NCBI GenBank assembly: GCA_046481785.1
Contig: JAWOJF010000205.1
Location: 1-16,539 of the forward strand
Direction of reading: 5' to 3'
DNA: 16,539 nt
Source of the DNA: JAWOJF01 sp046481785
Lineage (GTDB): Bacteria; Bacteroidota; Ignavibacteria; Ignavibacteriales; Ignavibacteriaceae
Shown here: piece after piece, positions 1-6,619 of the stretch
How positions within the stretch are numbered: position 1 is the first letter of the stretch
Layout: the number at the start of each line of letters is the position of its first letter
The notes under the pieces: generated by a model
The model's input: only the letters and a program-made list of their open reading frames with translations
The model's database searches: none
Told to the model about the DNA's origin: nothing
Program-made: the position numbers and the translations under genes

Positions 1-202
1 AATCTGGACTGTAGGCAAAGCTACTTTTAATTTACCTAATGGAGAGATATTTACAATTTCATGGACTCTTGATCCTTATGATAGTGATGAAAATGATTTT
101 GATTTTAGTTTGACAAGTGATACTTACTATTTAGATGGGGCCGATAGTCCAAGTGTAAGTGGTAATACTTATACATTTAACATCACCGTTAATGTCCAAT
201 AG
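1..202 (+). CDS. C-terminal end of a secreted/beta-rich protein (partial)
   Basis: An open frame runs in from the left edge (first full codon at position 2) and stops with TAG at 200-202, leaving 66 residues. The fragment is rich in Thr, Ser, Asp, Asn and aromatic residues in alternating patterns such as TYTFNITVNVQ at the very end. This is typical of beta-sandwich domains in exported or surface proteins. No lysine- or glycine-rich sorting tail of the type IX secretion kind is visible and the chain ends directly after a beta-strand. A hairpin follows 11 nt after the stop. The rest of the gene lies outside the window, so no function can be given. Confidence 0.6.
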   Translation, partial: IWTVGKATFNLPNGEIFTISWTLDPYDSDENDFDFSLTSDTYYLDGADSPSVSGNTYTFNITVNVQ

Positions 203-213
203 AATTTAATTAG

Positions 214-249
214 CCGCTTCTATTTCTTCTCTTTGAAGAATGGAAGCGG
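214..249 (+). terminator. Hairpin terminator between convergent genes
   Basis: CCGCTTC (214-220) pairs with GAAGCGG (243-249). Inside it TTCTTC (224-229) pairs with GAAGAA (235-240) around a 5-nt loop, making a long, slightly interrupted stem. T-rich sequence follows on the plus strand. It lies just after the stop of the partial plus-strand gene and 26 nt beyond the stop of the minus-strand gene at 276-860, so it may serve both directions. Confidence 0.6.
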
Positions 250-275
250 TATTTATTTGATTTCTATACCATTTG

Positions 276-860
276 TCAGCCAGCCTGATCACCCGGGTGT
301 TTGATCATTAAATCAAAAAATACAAAACTTCCATCATTATTTATTCCAATATTATTCCAAAGATCGCTTGTATCAAAACCAAATTCAATTACATCCCAGA
401 AAGCTTTTACAAACCATTTATAACATCTCTTTTGCAATTCGTTGGTATAAAGTTCAGCTAATAAATCAACCTGATTATCTGTAAATCTTACTATCTCACA
501 TTTTTCAGAGTTATTTTCAAAAAAGTAACCTAATGATAAGTCTACTGGCCTTGTTGCTATTCTGCTGAATTCACCTGTATCATATTTTATTCCCATAAAA
601 TTTCCGGGATATGTTAAATGGTTCTCTTTAAAATCTATCAATTCAACTTTTTCTTCTAATATAAAATATTTACCAGCTTCCTTTTCGGCTTCATATATTA
701 AACATGACCAATACCGGGGATTCTGAATTAGTTTCAAGGCAGCATAATATTCATCTTCCCGGTTAGTAATTTTTAATACTTTATCGCCAAAACTATATGC
801 TTTGCCATGAACTCCATACCCAAGAAGCTCAAGAGAATTTATATTTATATCTTTTAACAT
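276..860 (-). CDS. Small kinase-fold protein, uncharacterised
   Basis: 194 residues that look like a minimal protein-kinase/aminoglycoside-phosphotransferase fold. Visible pieces are a glycine-rich loop (LLGYGVHGKAY, residues 12-22), a candidate ATP-binding lysine in KVLKIT (K30), a hinge-like ILEEKVEL near 67-74, a catalytic-loop-like DLWNNIGI (166-173) and a metal-binding Asp in VFFDLM (D183). In typical kinases the catalytic Asp lies five residues before the conserved Asn. Here that place is Ser165 and the nearest Asp (D166) is one residue off, so activity is uncertain. The length resembles small phage-type or orphan kinase-like proteins more than full kinases. No Shine-Dalgarno is obvious. 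The gene follows ZIP and tRNA-Ser(CGA) on the same strand and may share their transcript. Substrate and role are unknown; an inactive pseudokinase is an alternative. Confidence 0.6.
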   Translation of the reverse strand: MLKDININSLELLGYGVHGKAYSFGDKVLKITNREDEYYAALKLIQNPRYWSCLIYEAEKEAGKYFILEEKVELIDFKENHLTYPGNFMGIKYDTGEFSRIATRPVDLSLGYFFENNSEKCEIVRFTDNQVDLLAELYTNELQKRCYKWFVKAFWDVIEFGFDTSDLWNNIGINNDGSFVFFDLMIKHPGDQAG

Positions 861-932
861 GTTACTAATTAATGGAAGGGGTAAATTGTTATTTATTCAG
901 AATATATATTACAGATGATTTCGGTATACATG

Positions 933-1019
933 CGGAGAGAGAGGGATTCGAACCCTCGGTCCCGTAAACGAGACAACGGTTTTCGAGACCGTCCTATTCA
1001 ACCACTCTAGCATCTCTCC
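933..1019 (-). tRNA. tRNA-Ser, anticodon CGA
   Basis: Read on the minus strand, acceptor GGAGAGA (1019-1013) pairs with TCTCTCC (940-934), with discriminator G at 933. The anticodon arm is ACGGT-CTCGAAA-ACCGT, giving anticodon CGA for codon UCG. The T arm is GAGGG-TTCGAAT-CCCTC. A long variable arm of the class II type identifies serine. CCA is not encoded. The 5' end lies 5 nt after the stop codon of the ZIP transporter gene, so the mature tRNA probably has to be cut from a transcript that also carries that mRNA. Confidence 0.95.
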
Positions 1020-1024
1020 CGGTT

Positions 1025-1768
1025 TTAACCAATAAATAGAAAAACAGATAATATTATAAGAATGCCGGCCGCAAATGACCCAATAACCAGGCCTTTATGA
1101 TGTCTTACCATTTCTCCAAGTACTGCATGTATTGCAAGATAAATAAAACCTCCTGCAACATGCGCCATTACAATTCCCATTAATACAGTTGAAATACCTT
1201 CATTAAACAATAATAATCCGGATATGGCTCCCAATACGGTAACCATTTCAACAAGGAAAACATAGATAATAATCTTCCCTTTTGCATAGTTTGAACTAAA
1301 CATTAAAGCAGCTAATGCCAGTCCTTCAGGAAATTTATGGGTTAGAATTGCAGCAAAAACTGATTCATGATGGCCGTGCAAATTACCTGTAGATATTGCA
1401 ACTCCATCCATAAAAGAGTGAATTGATAATGCGGTTAAAAGAGTAAGTACTATTTCAGAAAATCTTTTAGTTGTCTGTTCATCAAAATGGCTTGCTGCGC
1501 AGGCAGGGCAAACATGTGCATAATACTTGCTGATAAACCAGAAAAGTAAATACCCGGATACTACTCCAATTAATAATTCAACAATGGATAAGTTTTCGTA
1601 AGATTCCGGAATTAAAGTAAATGCAGCAGCACCAAACAAAGCTCCGGCAGAAAAAGAAATTAATGCACAAAGTTTTTTATGGTTTAATTTAATAAAGAAG
1701 AGGACTCCTGCTCCCAAAAGGGCAGAAATTACCGTTAAGAACGATTTAAGTAAAACTTCGGTTAACAT
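1025..1768 (-). CDS. ZIP-family divalent metal transporter
   Basis: 247 residues, the usual size for a bacterial ZIP (ZupT-like) transporter of Zn2+, Fe2+ or similar ions in the inner membrane. About eight hydrophobic segments are visible. The two ZIP signature stretches, which form the binuclear metal site in the family, are HSFMDGVAIS (117-126) in the fourth segment and HKFPEGLALAAL (144-155) in the fifth. The cytoplasmic loop between segments 3 and 4 is normally His-rich. Here it carries a CPAC pair (87-90) followed by H94, which could bind metal. The stop codon is 5 nt from the 5' end of tRNA-Ser(CGA). Metal specificity cannot be read from the sequence. Confidence 0.9.
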   Translation of the reverse strand: MLTEVLLKSFLTVISALLGAGVLFFIKLNHKKLCALISFSAGALFGAAAFTLIPESYENLSIVELLIGVVSGYLLFWFISKYYAHVCPACAASHFDEQTTKRFSEIVLTLLTALSIHSFMDGVAISTGNLHGHHESVFAAILTHKFPEGLALAALMFSSNYAKGKIIIYVFLVEMVTVLGAISGLLLFNEGISTVLMGIVMAHVAGGFIYLAIHAVLGEMVRHHKGLVIGSFAAGILIILSVFLFIG

Positions 1769-1904
1769 TTATTTTAATTTCAATTAGAAGAGTAAATTTA
1801 TTGAAATAATTTGTCTTCTGAAAATTTTTGTTAAAAATAGGAATTACTTCCTTACTGTCTTTCGCGTTATAACTTAAATATATATATTTACAAGCTATTT
1901 TAAG

Positions 1905-1917
1905 GGCAGTTTCTGCC
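1905..1917 (+). other. Short hairpin just before tRNA-Ser(GGA)
   Basis: GGCAG (1905-1909), TTT, CTGCC (1913-1917) form a perfect 5-bp stem 11 nt upstream of the tRNA 5' end. It may be part of the tRNA leader, but it is short enough to be chance. Confidence 0.25.
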
Positions 1918-1928
1918 AAAAGTTATCG

Positions 1929-2015
1929 GGAAAGGTGCAGGAGTGGCTGAACTGGCACGCCTGGAAAGCGTGTGTACCTTCACGGGTACCGAGGGTTCGA
2001 ATCCCTCTCTTTCCG
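1929..2015 (+). tRNA. tRNA-Ser, anticodon GGA
   Basis: Acceptor GGAAAGG (1929-1935) pairs with TCTTTCC (2008-2014) with one G-U pair, and discriminator G is at 2015. The anticodon arm is CACGC-CTGGAAA-GCGTG, giving anticodon GGA for codons UCC/UCU. A long variable arm (GTACC/GGTAC stem) and T arm GAGGG-TTCGAAT-CCCTC follow. CCA is not encoded. It stands alone on the plus strand, back to back with the ZIP gene and about 0.9 kb from tRNA-Ser(CGA) in the opposite orientation. Confidence 0.95.
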
Positions 2016-2222
2016 CAAATATCCTTTATACTACAATACCTCTTTTTAATATTAACCTTGTTTTGCCCCTCATCTTAAATGTGAGTTACATTACTCTATA
2101 ATCCTCAGTTTGTTTGTTATGGAGTTAACATGAAAATTAAGTGATTTAAATCGTTCCTTGTTAAGTCATATTTTCTTTTCTTAGAGGGTTAATGTTGTGA
2201 AATAATATGAAAGGAATGTTTT

Positions 2223-2978
2223 ATGAAAAAAGCAATTTATGCGTTCTCTATAATAGCTTTTATCTCAGTGCTTTCTGTTTATGCACAGGATGCAAATACA
2301 GATGACCAAAGTATTCCCCAAAGCACCCAACCTGCCGCCACTGATACTACTATAAATCAGCAGGAAAGTGAAGGAATGATGAACGAGGAAAGTGAAGGAA
2401 TGATGAACGAGGAAAGTGAAGGGATGAACGAGGAAAGTGAAGGAATGATGCCCCCCGGAAATACTCAAATGCCGCAGGAAGGATCTCAGACCGTAATGCC
2501 CGGCAGTATGACCACCACAAGCTCTCAACCCCAAGGTGAAATTTTAGACCTTTCATCTCTGAACCAGGAAGTTACTGAACAGCAGCGGGCAGAATTCATG
2601 TCAATTGCTCAGGAACATGCTAATAATTTAAGAGAAAAAGCTGGTCTTGATGCTGATGAGACTGAAGAGGTTAGAGAAGCAATTGTTGAATATCTTGAAG
2701 AAGAGTGGGAAGCCCGTATATCGTTAGACCAAAGCCCTGATAGGGCCGCAGAACATAATGCAGACCTGGCTAATGCAAGAGTAGAGTTATCTTCTGAAAT
2801 AAAAGATATTTTATCTGATGAACAGGTTCAGCAGTGGGAAAAAGCAAAAGTAGATTGGTGGACATCTTTAGATCAGGCATCTTTTGATGTACAGCAGGAG
2901 TCTGCTGCTACCGCTATGGCCCGCGGAAATAATAGCGACACTGAAAATACAGATGATGACAGCGACCAGGTGCAATAA
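2223..2978 (+). CDS. Exported acidic protein with ESEGMMNE repeats, Spy/LTXXQ-like helical domain possible
   Basis: 251 residues beginning with a clear signal peptide (MKKAIYAFSIIAFISVLSVYAQ, cut probably after Ala21), so the protein acts outside the inner membrane. Residues 23-105 are low complexity, rich in Gln, Glu, Ser, Met and Pro, and include four copies of ESEGM(M)NE (48-76). Residues 108-225 look helical and strongly charged. They end in ILSDEQVQQWEKAK, which resembles the Leu-x-x-x-Gln pattern of Spy/CpxP-type (LTXXQ) periplasmic proteins. That link is an inference from pattern only. The C-terminal tail is Asn/Asp-rich. GAAAGGA about 7 nt before the ATG is a fair ribosome binding site. 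It appears to be monocistronic, with a hairpin after the stop. Function unknown. Confidence 0.75.
   Translation: MKKAIYAFSIIAFISVLSVYAQDANTDDQSIPQSTQPAATDTTINQQESEGMMNEESEGMMNEESEGMNEESEGMMPPGNTQMPQEGSQTVMPGSMTTTSSQPQGEILDLSSLNQEVTEQQRAEFMSIAQEHANNLREKAGLDADETEEVREAIVEYLEEEWEARISLDQSPDRAAEHNADLANARVELSSEIKDILSDEQVQQWEKAKVDWWTSLDQASFDVQQESAATAMARGNNSDTENTDDDSDQVQ
2364..2450 (+). repeat. In-frame 24-bp tandem repeat, four copies
   Basis: Units begin at 2364, 2388, 2412 and 2433. The first two are 24 bp and near-identical, the third has lost one ATG codon (21 bp), and the fourth runs into a proline codon stretch. Each encodes ESEGM(M)NE. Copy number can change without breaking the frame. Confidence 0.85.
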
Positions 2979-3424
2979 ACTTGTTGGTGACTGAGTCTAA
3001 CTTATAAAAATACAGAGAAGCAACCTTCTTCAATACAAGGAAGGTTGCATTCCTCTAAAGTAACGCAATTAATCCCCATCTATCGATAAATTGTGAAATT
3101 GTAGGACTACATTTATGCCGTTAATACAAAAATGAGAGAATACTCTCAAAAGCCGATATGATCGGGATGAATTATTATCTATAACAATTTTAACACAATT
3201 TCTTGCCAGGCGGGGATTAATATATTATACACAATAGTTCCTGCAACAGCTTCATACCGGCAGGCGGTTCTTTTTTATATAAAAGCGTCATTTTTGTAGA
3301 AATCCGCACCAGTAAAGCCACTTATCGTTTTTTTATTTGGAAATTATGAAGTTTTATATATATTGTTCTATATTAGCCGGTGTGTGCTGGTTAGTTTAAC
3401 AGGTTCCTTATCTAAAAGGGTATA
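2979..3424. other. Non-coding stretch between two exported-protein genes
   Basis: No convincing gene was found in this 446-bp gap. It holds the hairpin at 3020-3048, a perfect short inverted repeat TGAGAG-AATA-CTCTCA (3133-3148), and a weak ACCG-GCAGG-CGGT hairpin (3256-3268) followed by a T-run that could end a short transcript. The remainder is AT-rich with no clear promoter. Confidence 0.5.
3020..3048 (+). terminator. Hairpin after the exported acidic protein gene
   Basis: GCAACCTTC (3020-3028) pairs perfectly with GAAGGTTGC (3040-3048) around an 11-nt loop, about 40 nt after the stop of the gene at 2223-2978. The following bases (ATTCCTCT) are only weakly T-rich, so it may slow or stabilise the transcript rather than act as a strong terminator. 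Confidence 0.5.
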
Positions 3425-3694
3425 ATGAGGACAATTATTATATTGTTAAGTGTAGCTTTAATCTTTGTTGGGATAGCGGCGGTGATGTATGTAGATACTA
3501 AATCCGATCAAAGTAAAAAAAGTTTAATTACAACAGGCCGTGCGGAGCAGAGTGATGTTTTTGCCAAAAGACAGTCAATGAAGGAAATAGACAGTGTAAC
3601 TGCTCTCATTAATTATTCATTTACAATAGGGAATAAAATAATACCGCCTCCAACAGATACAACCAAAGTTGTACTTCAGCAAAAACAAGGATAA
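3425..3694 (+). CDS. Small membrane-anchored protein, unknown
   Basis: 89 residues. Residues 3-22 (IIILLSVALIFVGIAAVMYV) form one strong membrane segment, followed by a hydrophilic tail of about 65 residues rich in Lys, Ser, Gln and Thr. The N-in/C-out arrangement is likely, because Arg2 precedes the membrane segment. No lipobox cysteine is present. AAAGGG lies 5 nt before the ATG, a good ribosome binding site. I do not recognise the family. It could be a small anchor or accessory factor. The gene stands alone, and a strong terminator follows about 200 nt downstream. Confidence 0.6.
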   Translation: MRTIIILLSVALIFVGIAAVMYVDTKSDQSKKSLITTGRAEQSDVFAKRQSMKEIDSVTALINYSFTIGNKIIPPPTDTTKVVLQQKQG

Positions 3695-4013
3695 ATAGTC
3701 CTCATACAAAGCTCCGCCAGTGTAAATATTCCAAATAATTATCAATTTATTTCTCCTTCTATCCAATTATAACTGCAGCGGCAGAAATATTATTTTATTT
3801 TACTGCCGGTAATAGTATTAGTAAATCAGAATTATATATGATAATTATAATTTAGCCTAAACAAGATTTATTTTATCTTCTCTCCTATAGAATGCCCGCG
3901 GATAATCTCCCGGGCTTTCTTTTTTTCAGTCTAACAGATTTATTAATTAAATTTATTTTCTATATAAATTTTCATATGCATTATGGCGCCGGTTATTATT
4001 TTATTCTGCAGTT
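3695..4013. other. Non-coding stretch upstream of the MATE gene
   Basis: 319 bp with no gene visible. It contains an inverted repeat CGGCAG (3779-3784)/CTGCCG (3803-3808) with an AT-rich 18-nt loop, and the terminator at 3894-3915. Between the terminator and the MATE start the sequence is very AT-rich, and no single promoter stands out. Confidence 0.5.
3894..3923 (+). terminator. Rho-independent terminator
   Basis: GCCCG (3894-3898) pairs with CGGGC (3911-3915). GG (3900-3901) and CC (3909-3910) extend the stem past a one-base bulge, with a 7-nt loop. It is followed directly by TTTCTTTTTTT. It is the best terminator in the window and probably ends transcripts from the small membrane protein gene, insulating the MATE gene. 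Confidence 0.8.
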
Positions 4014-5351
4014 ATGAGAACAATTAAGGGACACATAAAGGAAACAATGAATCTTGCCTATCCTGTTATTATTGGACAGTTGGGTACAATAATGATGGGT
4101 GTTGTGGATAGTATTATGGTTGGTGAAATCGGTGCAGTCCCTTTGGCAGCAGCTTCATTAGCCAACAGCATTTTTATGCTTGTTTTTATTCTTGGATTAG
4201 GAGTCTCCATTGCTCTAACACCCCTGGTTGCCATCTCGGTAGGAGCACGAAAATTTGACGATTGCGGCATATTATTCAGGCAGTCTTTTATAATAAATAT
4301 GACACTTGCTGTAATACTGGCTATAATTATGTTTTTGGCTTCTGATATGATTCAATATTTTAATCAGCCGCCTGATGTTGCTGCACAGGCCCGTTCGTAT
4401 GCAAAGCTTTTGGGTATGTCTATTTTGCCTATAATGCTTTTTCATACATATAAACAATTCATAGAAGGATTTTCAGTAATGCGTCCTGCAATGGTAGTTA
4501 CTTTAACTGCAAATATTGTAAACGCTTTTACTAACTGGGTTTTAATATACGGAAATCTGGGTTTTCCTGCCCTTGGCCTTGATGGTGCCGGATGGGCAAC
4601 ATTTGCATCAAGATGTTTTCTTGGTGTATCACTAATGATATATGTAATGAAGAACAGAGCCTTTAAACAGTATGATGTTTCATTCAAATTCAGCCTTATT
4701 AATTTTCCTGTAATAAAAAAAATATTGGCCCTTGGCCTTCCAAGCGGATTTCAATTATTTTTTGAAGTTGGTGCATTTTCATTTGCAGTTATTATGGTGG
4801 GATGGCTTGGTACTGAACAGCTTGCCGCACATCAGATAGCATTAAATCTTGCTTCAATATCCTTTATGTCTGCATTAGGTATATCAGCCGCCGGAAGTAT
4901 TAGAGTTGGAAATGCTGTTGGTATGAAAAGTATTTTGGAGACAAGGAGGGCCGGTTTTTCGGCTATTCTTTCCAGTGCAGGCATTATGACATGTTTTGGA
5001 ATAGTGTTTATCATCTTAAGAAGATTTCTGCCTTCTCTTTATATTGATGACAAAGCAGTTATATCCCTTGCTTCTTCGCTTTTAGTTATTACTGCGCTGT
5101 TCCAGATTTCCGATGGTGTGCAGGCTGTAGGTATTGGTATATTGCGCGGGTTAACAGATGTAAAAGCTCCAACTCTTATTACCTTTGTGTCATACTGGAT
5201 TTTAGCATTACCCATAGGCTATTTGCTGGGTTTTAAGTTTAATATGGGAGTTGTTGGTGTGTGGGCAGGCCTGCTAATCGGTTTAACATCTTCTGCTGTG
5301 CTGTTAACATTAAGATTTAATAAAAAAAGTAAAGGCCTGATTGAAGTTTAG
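4014..5351 (+). CDS. MATE-family multidrug/cation efflux transporter
   Basis: 445 residues, the normal length for a 12-helix MATE (NorM/DinF-type) antiporter, which exports cationic drugs or metabolites using Na+ or H+ gradients. Two homologous halves can be seen. The first has MGVVDSIMVGEIGAVPLAAAS (about residues 28-48). The second has LFFEVGAFSFAVIMVGWLG followed by LAAHQIALNLASISFMSALG (about residues 247-285), including the conserved acidic residue and the AAHQI stretch of the family. The gene is complete, with no frameshift. No Shine-Dalgarno is visible before the ATG. It converges with the MBL hydrolase gene, with 5 bp between the stop codons. Substrate cannot be predicted. Confidence 0.93.
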   Translation: MRTIKGHIKETMNLAYPVIIGQLGTIMMGVVDSIMVGEIGAVPLAAASLANSIFMLVFILGLGVSIALTPLVAISVGARKFDDCGILFRQSFIINMTLAVILAIIMFLASDMIQYFNQPPDVAAQARSYAKLLGMSILPIMLFHTYKQFIEGFSVMRPAMVVTLTANIVNAFTNWVLIYGNLGFPALGLDGAGWATFASRCFLGVSLMIYVMKNRAFKQYDVSFKFSLINFPVIKKILALGLPSGFQLFFEVGAFSFAVIMVGWLGTEQLAAHQIALNLASISFMSALGISAAGSIRVGNAVGMKSILETRRAGFSAILSSAGIMTCFGIVFIILRRFLPSLYIDDKAVISLASSLLVITALFQISDGVQAVGIGILRGLTDVKAPTLITFVSYWILALPIGYLLGFKFNMGVVGVWAGLLIGLTSSAVLLTLRFNKKSKGLIEV

Positions 5352-5356
5352 GGCTT

Positions 5357-6070
5357 TTATTCAGGAACATGGACAAGAAAATACTGTCTTGCACTTTCAC
5401 CTATTGATTTAGCCTCATTTAAGGTCATATGCATATCATCGGGGGTATCATCATCATGCCCGGCTTCAATAATTGCCAGATCGGAATTCTTTGCCATTTT
5501 TACAAGTTCGATACAATATGCAGTATCTCCGCCGTAACAAATTGTCATTTCATTATATTTAAATTTATAGCCTAATGCAGGAACCTGTCTTGTTGTTACT
5601 CCATCAGGTAAAAATTCTTTATGAATTACCGGGAATGGCCGTACTGAGACATCTTTACTTTTGAAAGATCTATGCTGACTAATTTCTTTCAGAATAATCG
5701 GGTAGGTTATGCTTTTAGAATAAACCTTTTTAAATGCATTATAAATACTTTCAATTTCAACACAGCCTTTGGGATAATGGATTGAGAGGGGAGAGGTTTT
5801 ACGCATTACTCTAAGGTATGTAAGCAGAGACCACACTCCGCCTACATGATCATGATGTCCATGTGTAATAAAAAGATCGGAAATTTTAAGAATGCCTTTT
5901 GTCCCTAATTCATTATTTAAATCCCTTAATATTCCATCTCCGGGATCAACAACAAAATTTAAAGCACCTGCTTTAATTAATATTCCAGTGGCAATATTAG
6001 GAATTGAACAGAAAATTTTAATAGAGAAGTTTTCTTTTTCCCAGCTAAGAGGGTATTTCTGAATTATCAT
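5357..6070 (-). CDS. MBL-fold metallo-hydrolase, last gene of the feo operon
   Basis: 237 residues of the metallo-beta-lactamase fold, closest in pattern to the RNase Z/cyclic-nucleotide phosphodiesterase branch. The metal ligands are all present: HGHHDH (H70, H72, D74, H75), then H150, D182 in YGGDTAY, and candidates H205, H214 (DMHMTLNEA) and H234 (VHVPE). These would hold two metals, Zn or possibly Fe, and hydrolyse a phosphoester or similar bond. There is no signal peptide, so it is cytoplasmic. The short length and missing exosite arm make a true tRNA-processing RNase Z less certain. Only 5 nt separate its start from the end of the Fur-like gene, so both are almost certainly cotranscribed with feoAB. 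The substrate is unknown; the link to iron is inferred from the operon. Confidence 0.85.
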   Translation of the reverse strand: MIIQKYPLSWEKENFSIKIFCSIPNIATGILIKAGALNFVVDPGDGILRDLNNELGTKGILKISDLFITHGHHDHVGGVWSLLTYLRVMRKTSPLSIHYPKGCVEIESIYNAFKKVYSKSITYPIILKEISQHRSFKSKDVSVRPFPVIHKEFLPDGVTTRQVPALGYKFKYNEMTICYGGDTAYCIELVKMAKNSDLAIIEAGHDDDTPDDMHMTLNEAKSIGESARQYFLVHVPE

Positions 6071-6075
6071 ATTAA

Positions 6076-6546
6076 TTAATCAGAATGTGATTGTTTGTAG
6101 TATTTACAATTCTTCGGGTTCTTGCACCTGGCAAAAATGTTGAATGAATAGCTTTCGATTTTAAAACCCAGCTCATCACATATTTGCACAGGAAGATCTT
6201 TTATTTTAGGATTTACAAATTCAACTATGCGTCCGCAATCCATACAAATAAGATGATCATGATTCTGGCGTTTATAACTGCTTTCATAGCGGGTCATATT
6301 ATCGCCAAAATTTCTCTTACTTAACAAGTCACATTGTACAAGCAGTTCCAGGGTTTTATATACGGTTGCTCTTGAAACGCCTGACCGCTGGTTTTTCATT
6401 AATATATACAGATCATCGGCTCCAAAATGGCCGTCATAATCAAGAGCAGCGTCCATAACTTCAAAGCGTTCAGGTGTTATCCTGTTCTTTTCGCTTTTAA
6501 GAAATTCGCGGAATATATCTGATGCTTGTTGGTGTTTCAAATTCAA
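6076..6546 (-). CDS. Fur-family metal-dependent transcriptional regulator
   Basis: 156 residues with the Fur fold. A winged helix spans about 40-80, with recognition helix SRATVYKTLELLV (58-70), followed by the dimerisation/metal domain with HDHLICMDCGRIVEF (96-110). The structural zinc site CX2C...CX5C is intact (C101, C104, C141, C147). Relative to E. coli Fur, the ligands H33, E81, H88 and H90 correspond to H40, E88, H96 and H98. The second set H87, E108 and H125 is replaced by N95, K116 and Y133, leaving only D97. The start is TTG at 6544-6546; an in-frame stop lies six codons upstream and no ATG occurs before M31, which is inside the fold. It lies 73 bp after feoB and is probably its regulator. 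PerR, Zur or Mur roles cannot be excluded. Confidence 0.92.
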   Translation of the reverse strand: MNLKHQQASDIFREFLKSEKNRITPERFEVMDAALDYDGHFGADDLYILMKNQRSGVSRATVYKTLELLVQCDLLSKRNFGDNMTRYESSYKRQNHDHLICMDCGRIVEFVNPKIKDLPVQICDELGFKIESYSFNIFARCKNPKNCKYYKQSHSD

Positions 6547-6619
6547 CTTATAAGAAAATGATTACTTGAAAAATATACCTGCTAAAGATGAATAGCAAGA
6601 TTAAAACAGAGCGAGGTTA

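Noticed and set aside
2097..2102. TATAAT upstream of the exported acidic protein gene
   Set aside because: No -35 hexamer at a suitable distance and 120 bp from the start codon; not enough to call a promoter.
2364..2450. Tandem repeat as a CRISPR array
   Set aside because: Units are contiguous, in frame with a coding sequence, and have no spacers.
2265..2556. Minus-strand frames opposite the acidic repeat gene
   Set aside because: They are shadows of the repeat (His/Phe/Ser-rich artefacts) with no family match, while the plus frame has a signal peptide and ribosome binding site.
3133..3148. TGAGAG-AATA-CTCTCA as a terminator or operator
   Set aside because: A 6-bp stem alone in non-coding DNA with no nearby promoter or T-run on the plus strand; recorded only within the gap entry.
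3346..3399. 17-codon hydrophobic ORF (MKFYIYCSILAGVCWLV)
   Set aside because: Too short, no ribosome binding site, and AT-rich sequence gives such frames often. It ends before the real gene at 3425.
5335..5364. CCTGA/TCAGG inverted repeat spanning the two convergent stop codons
   Set aside because: Only 5 bp with a long loop; too weak to call a shared terminator.
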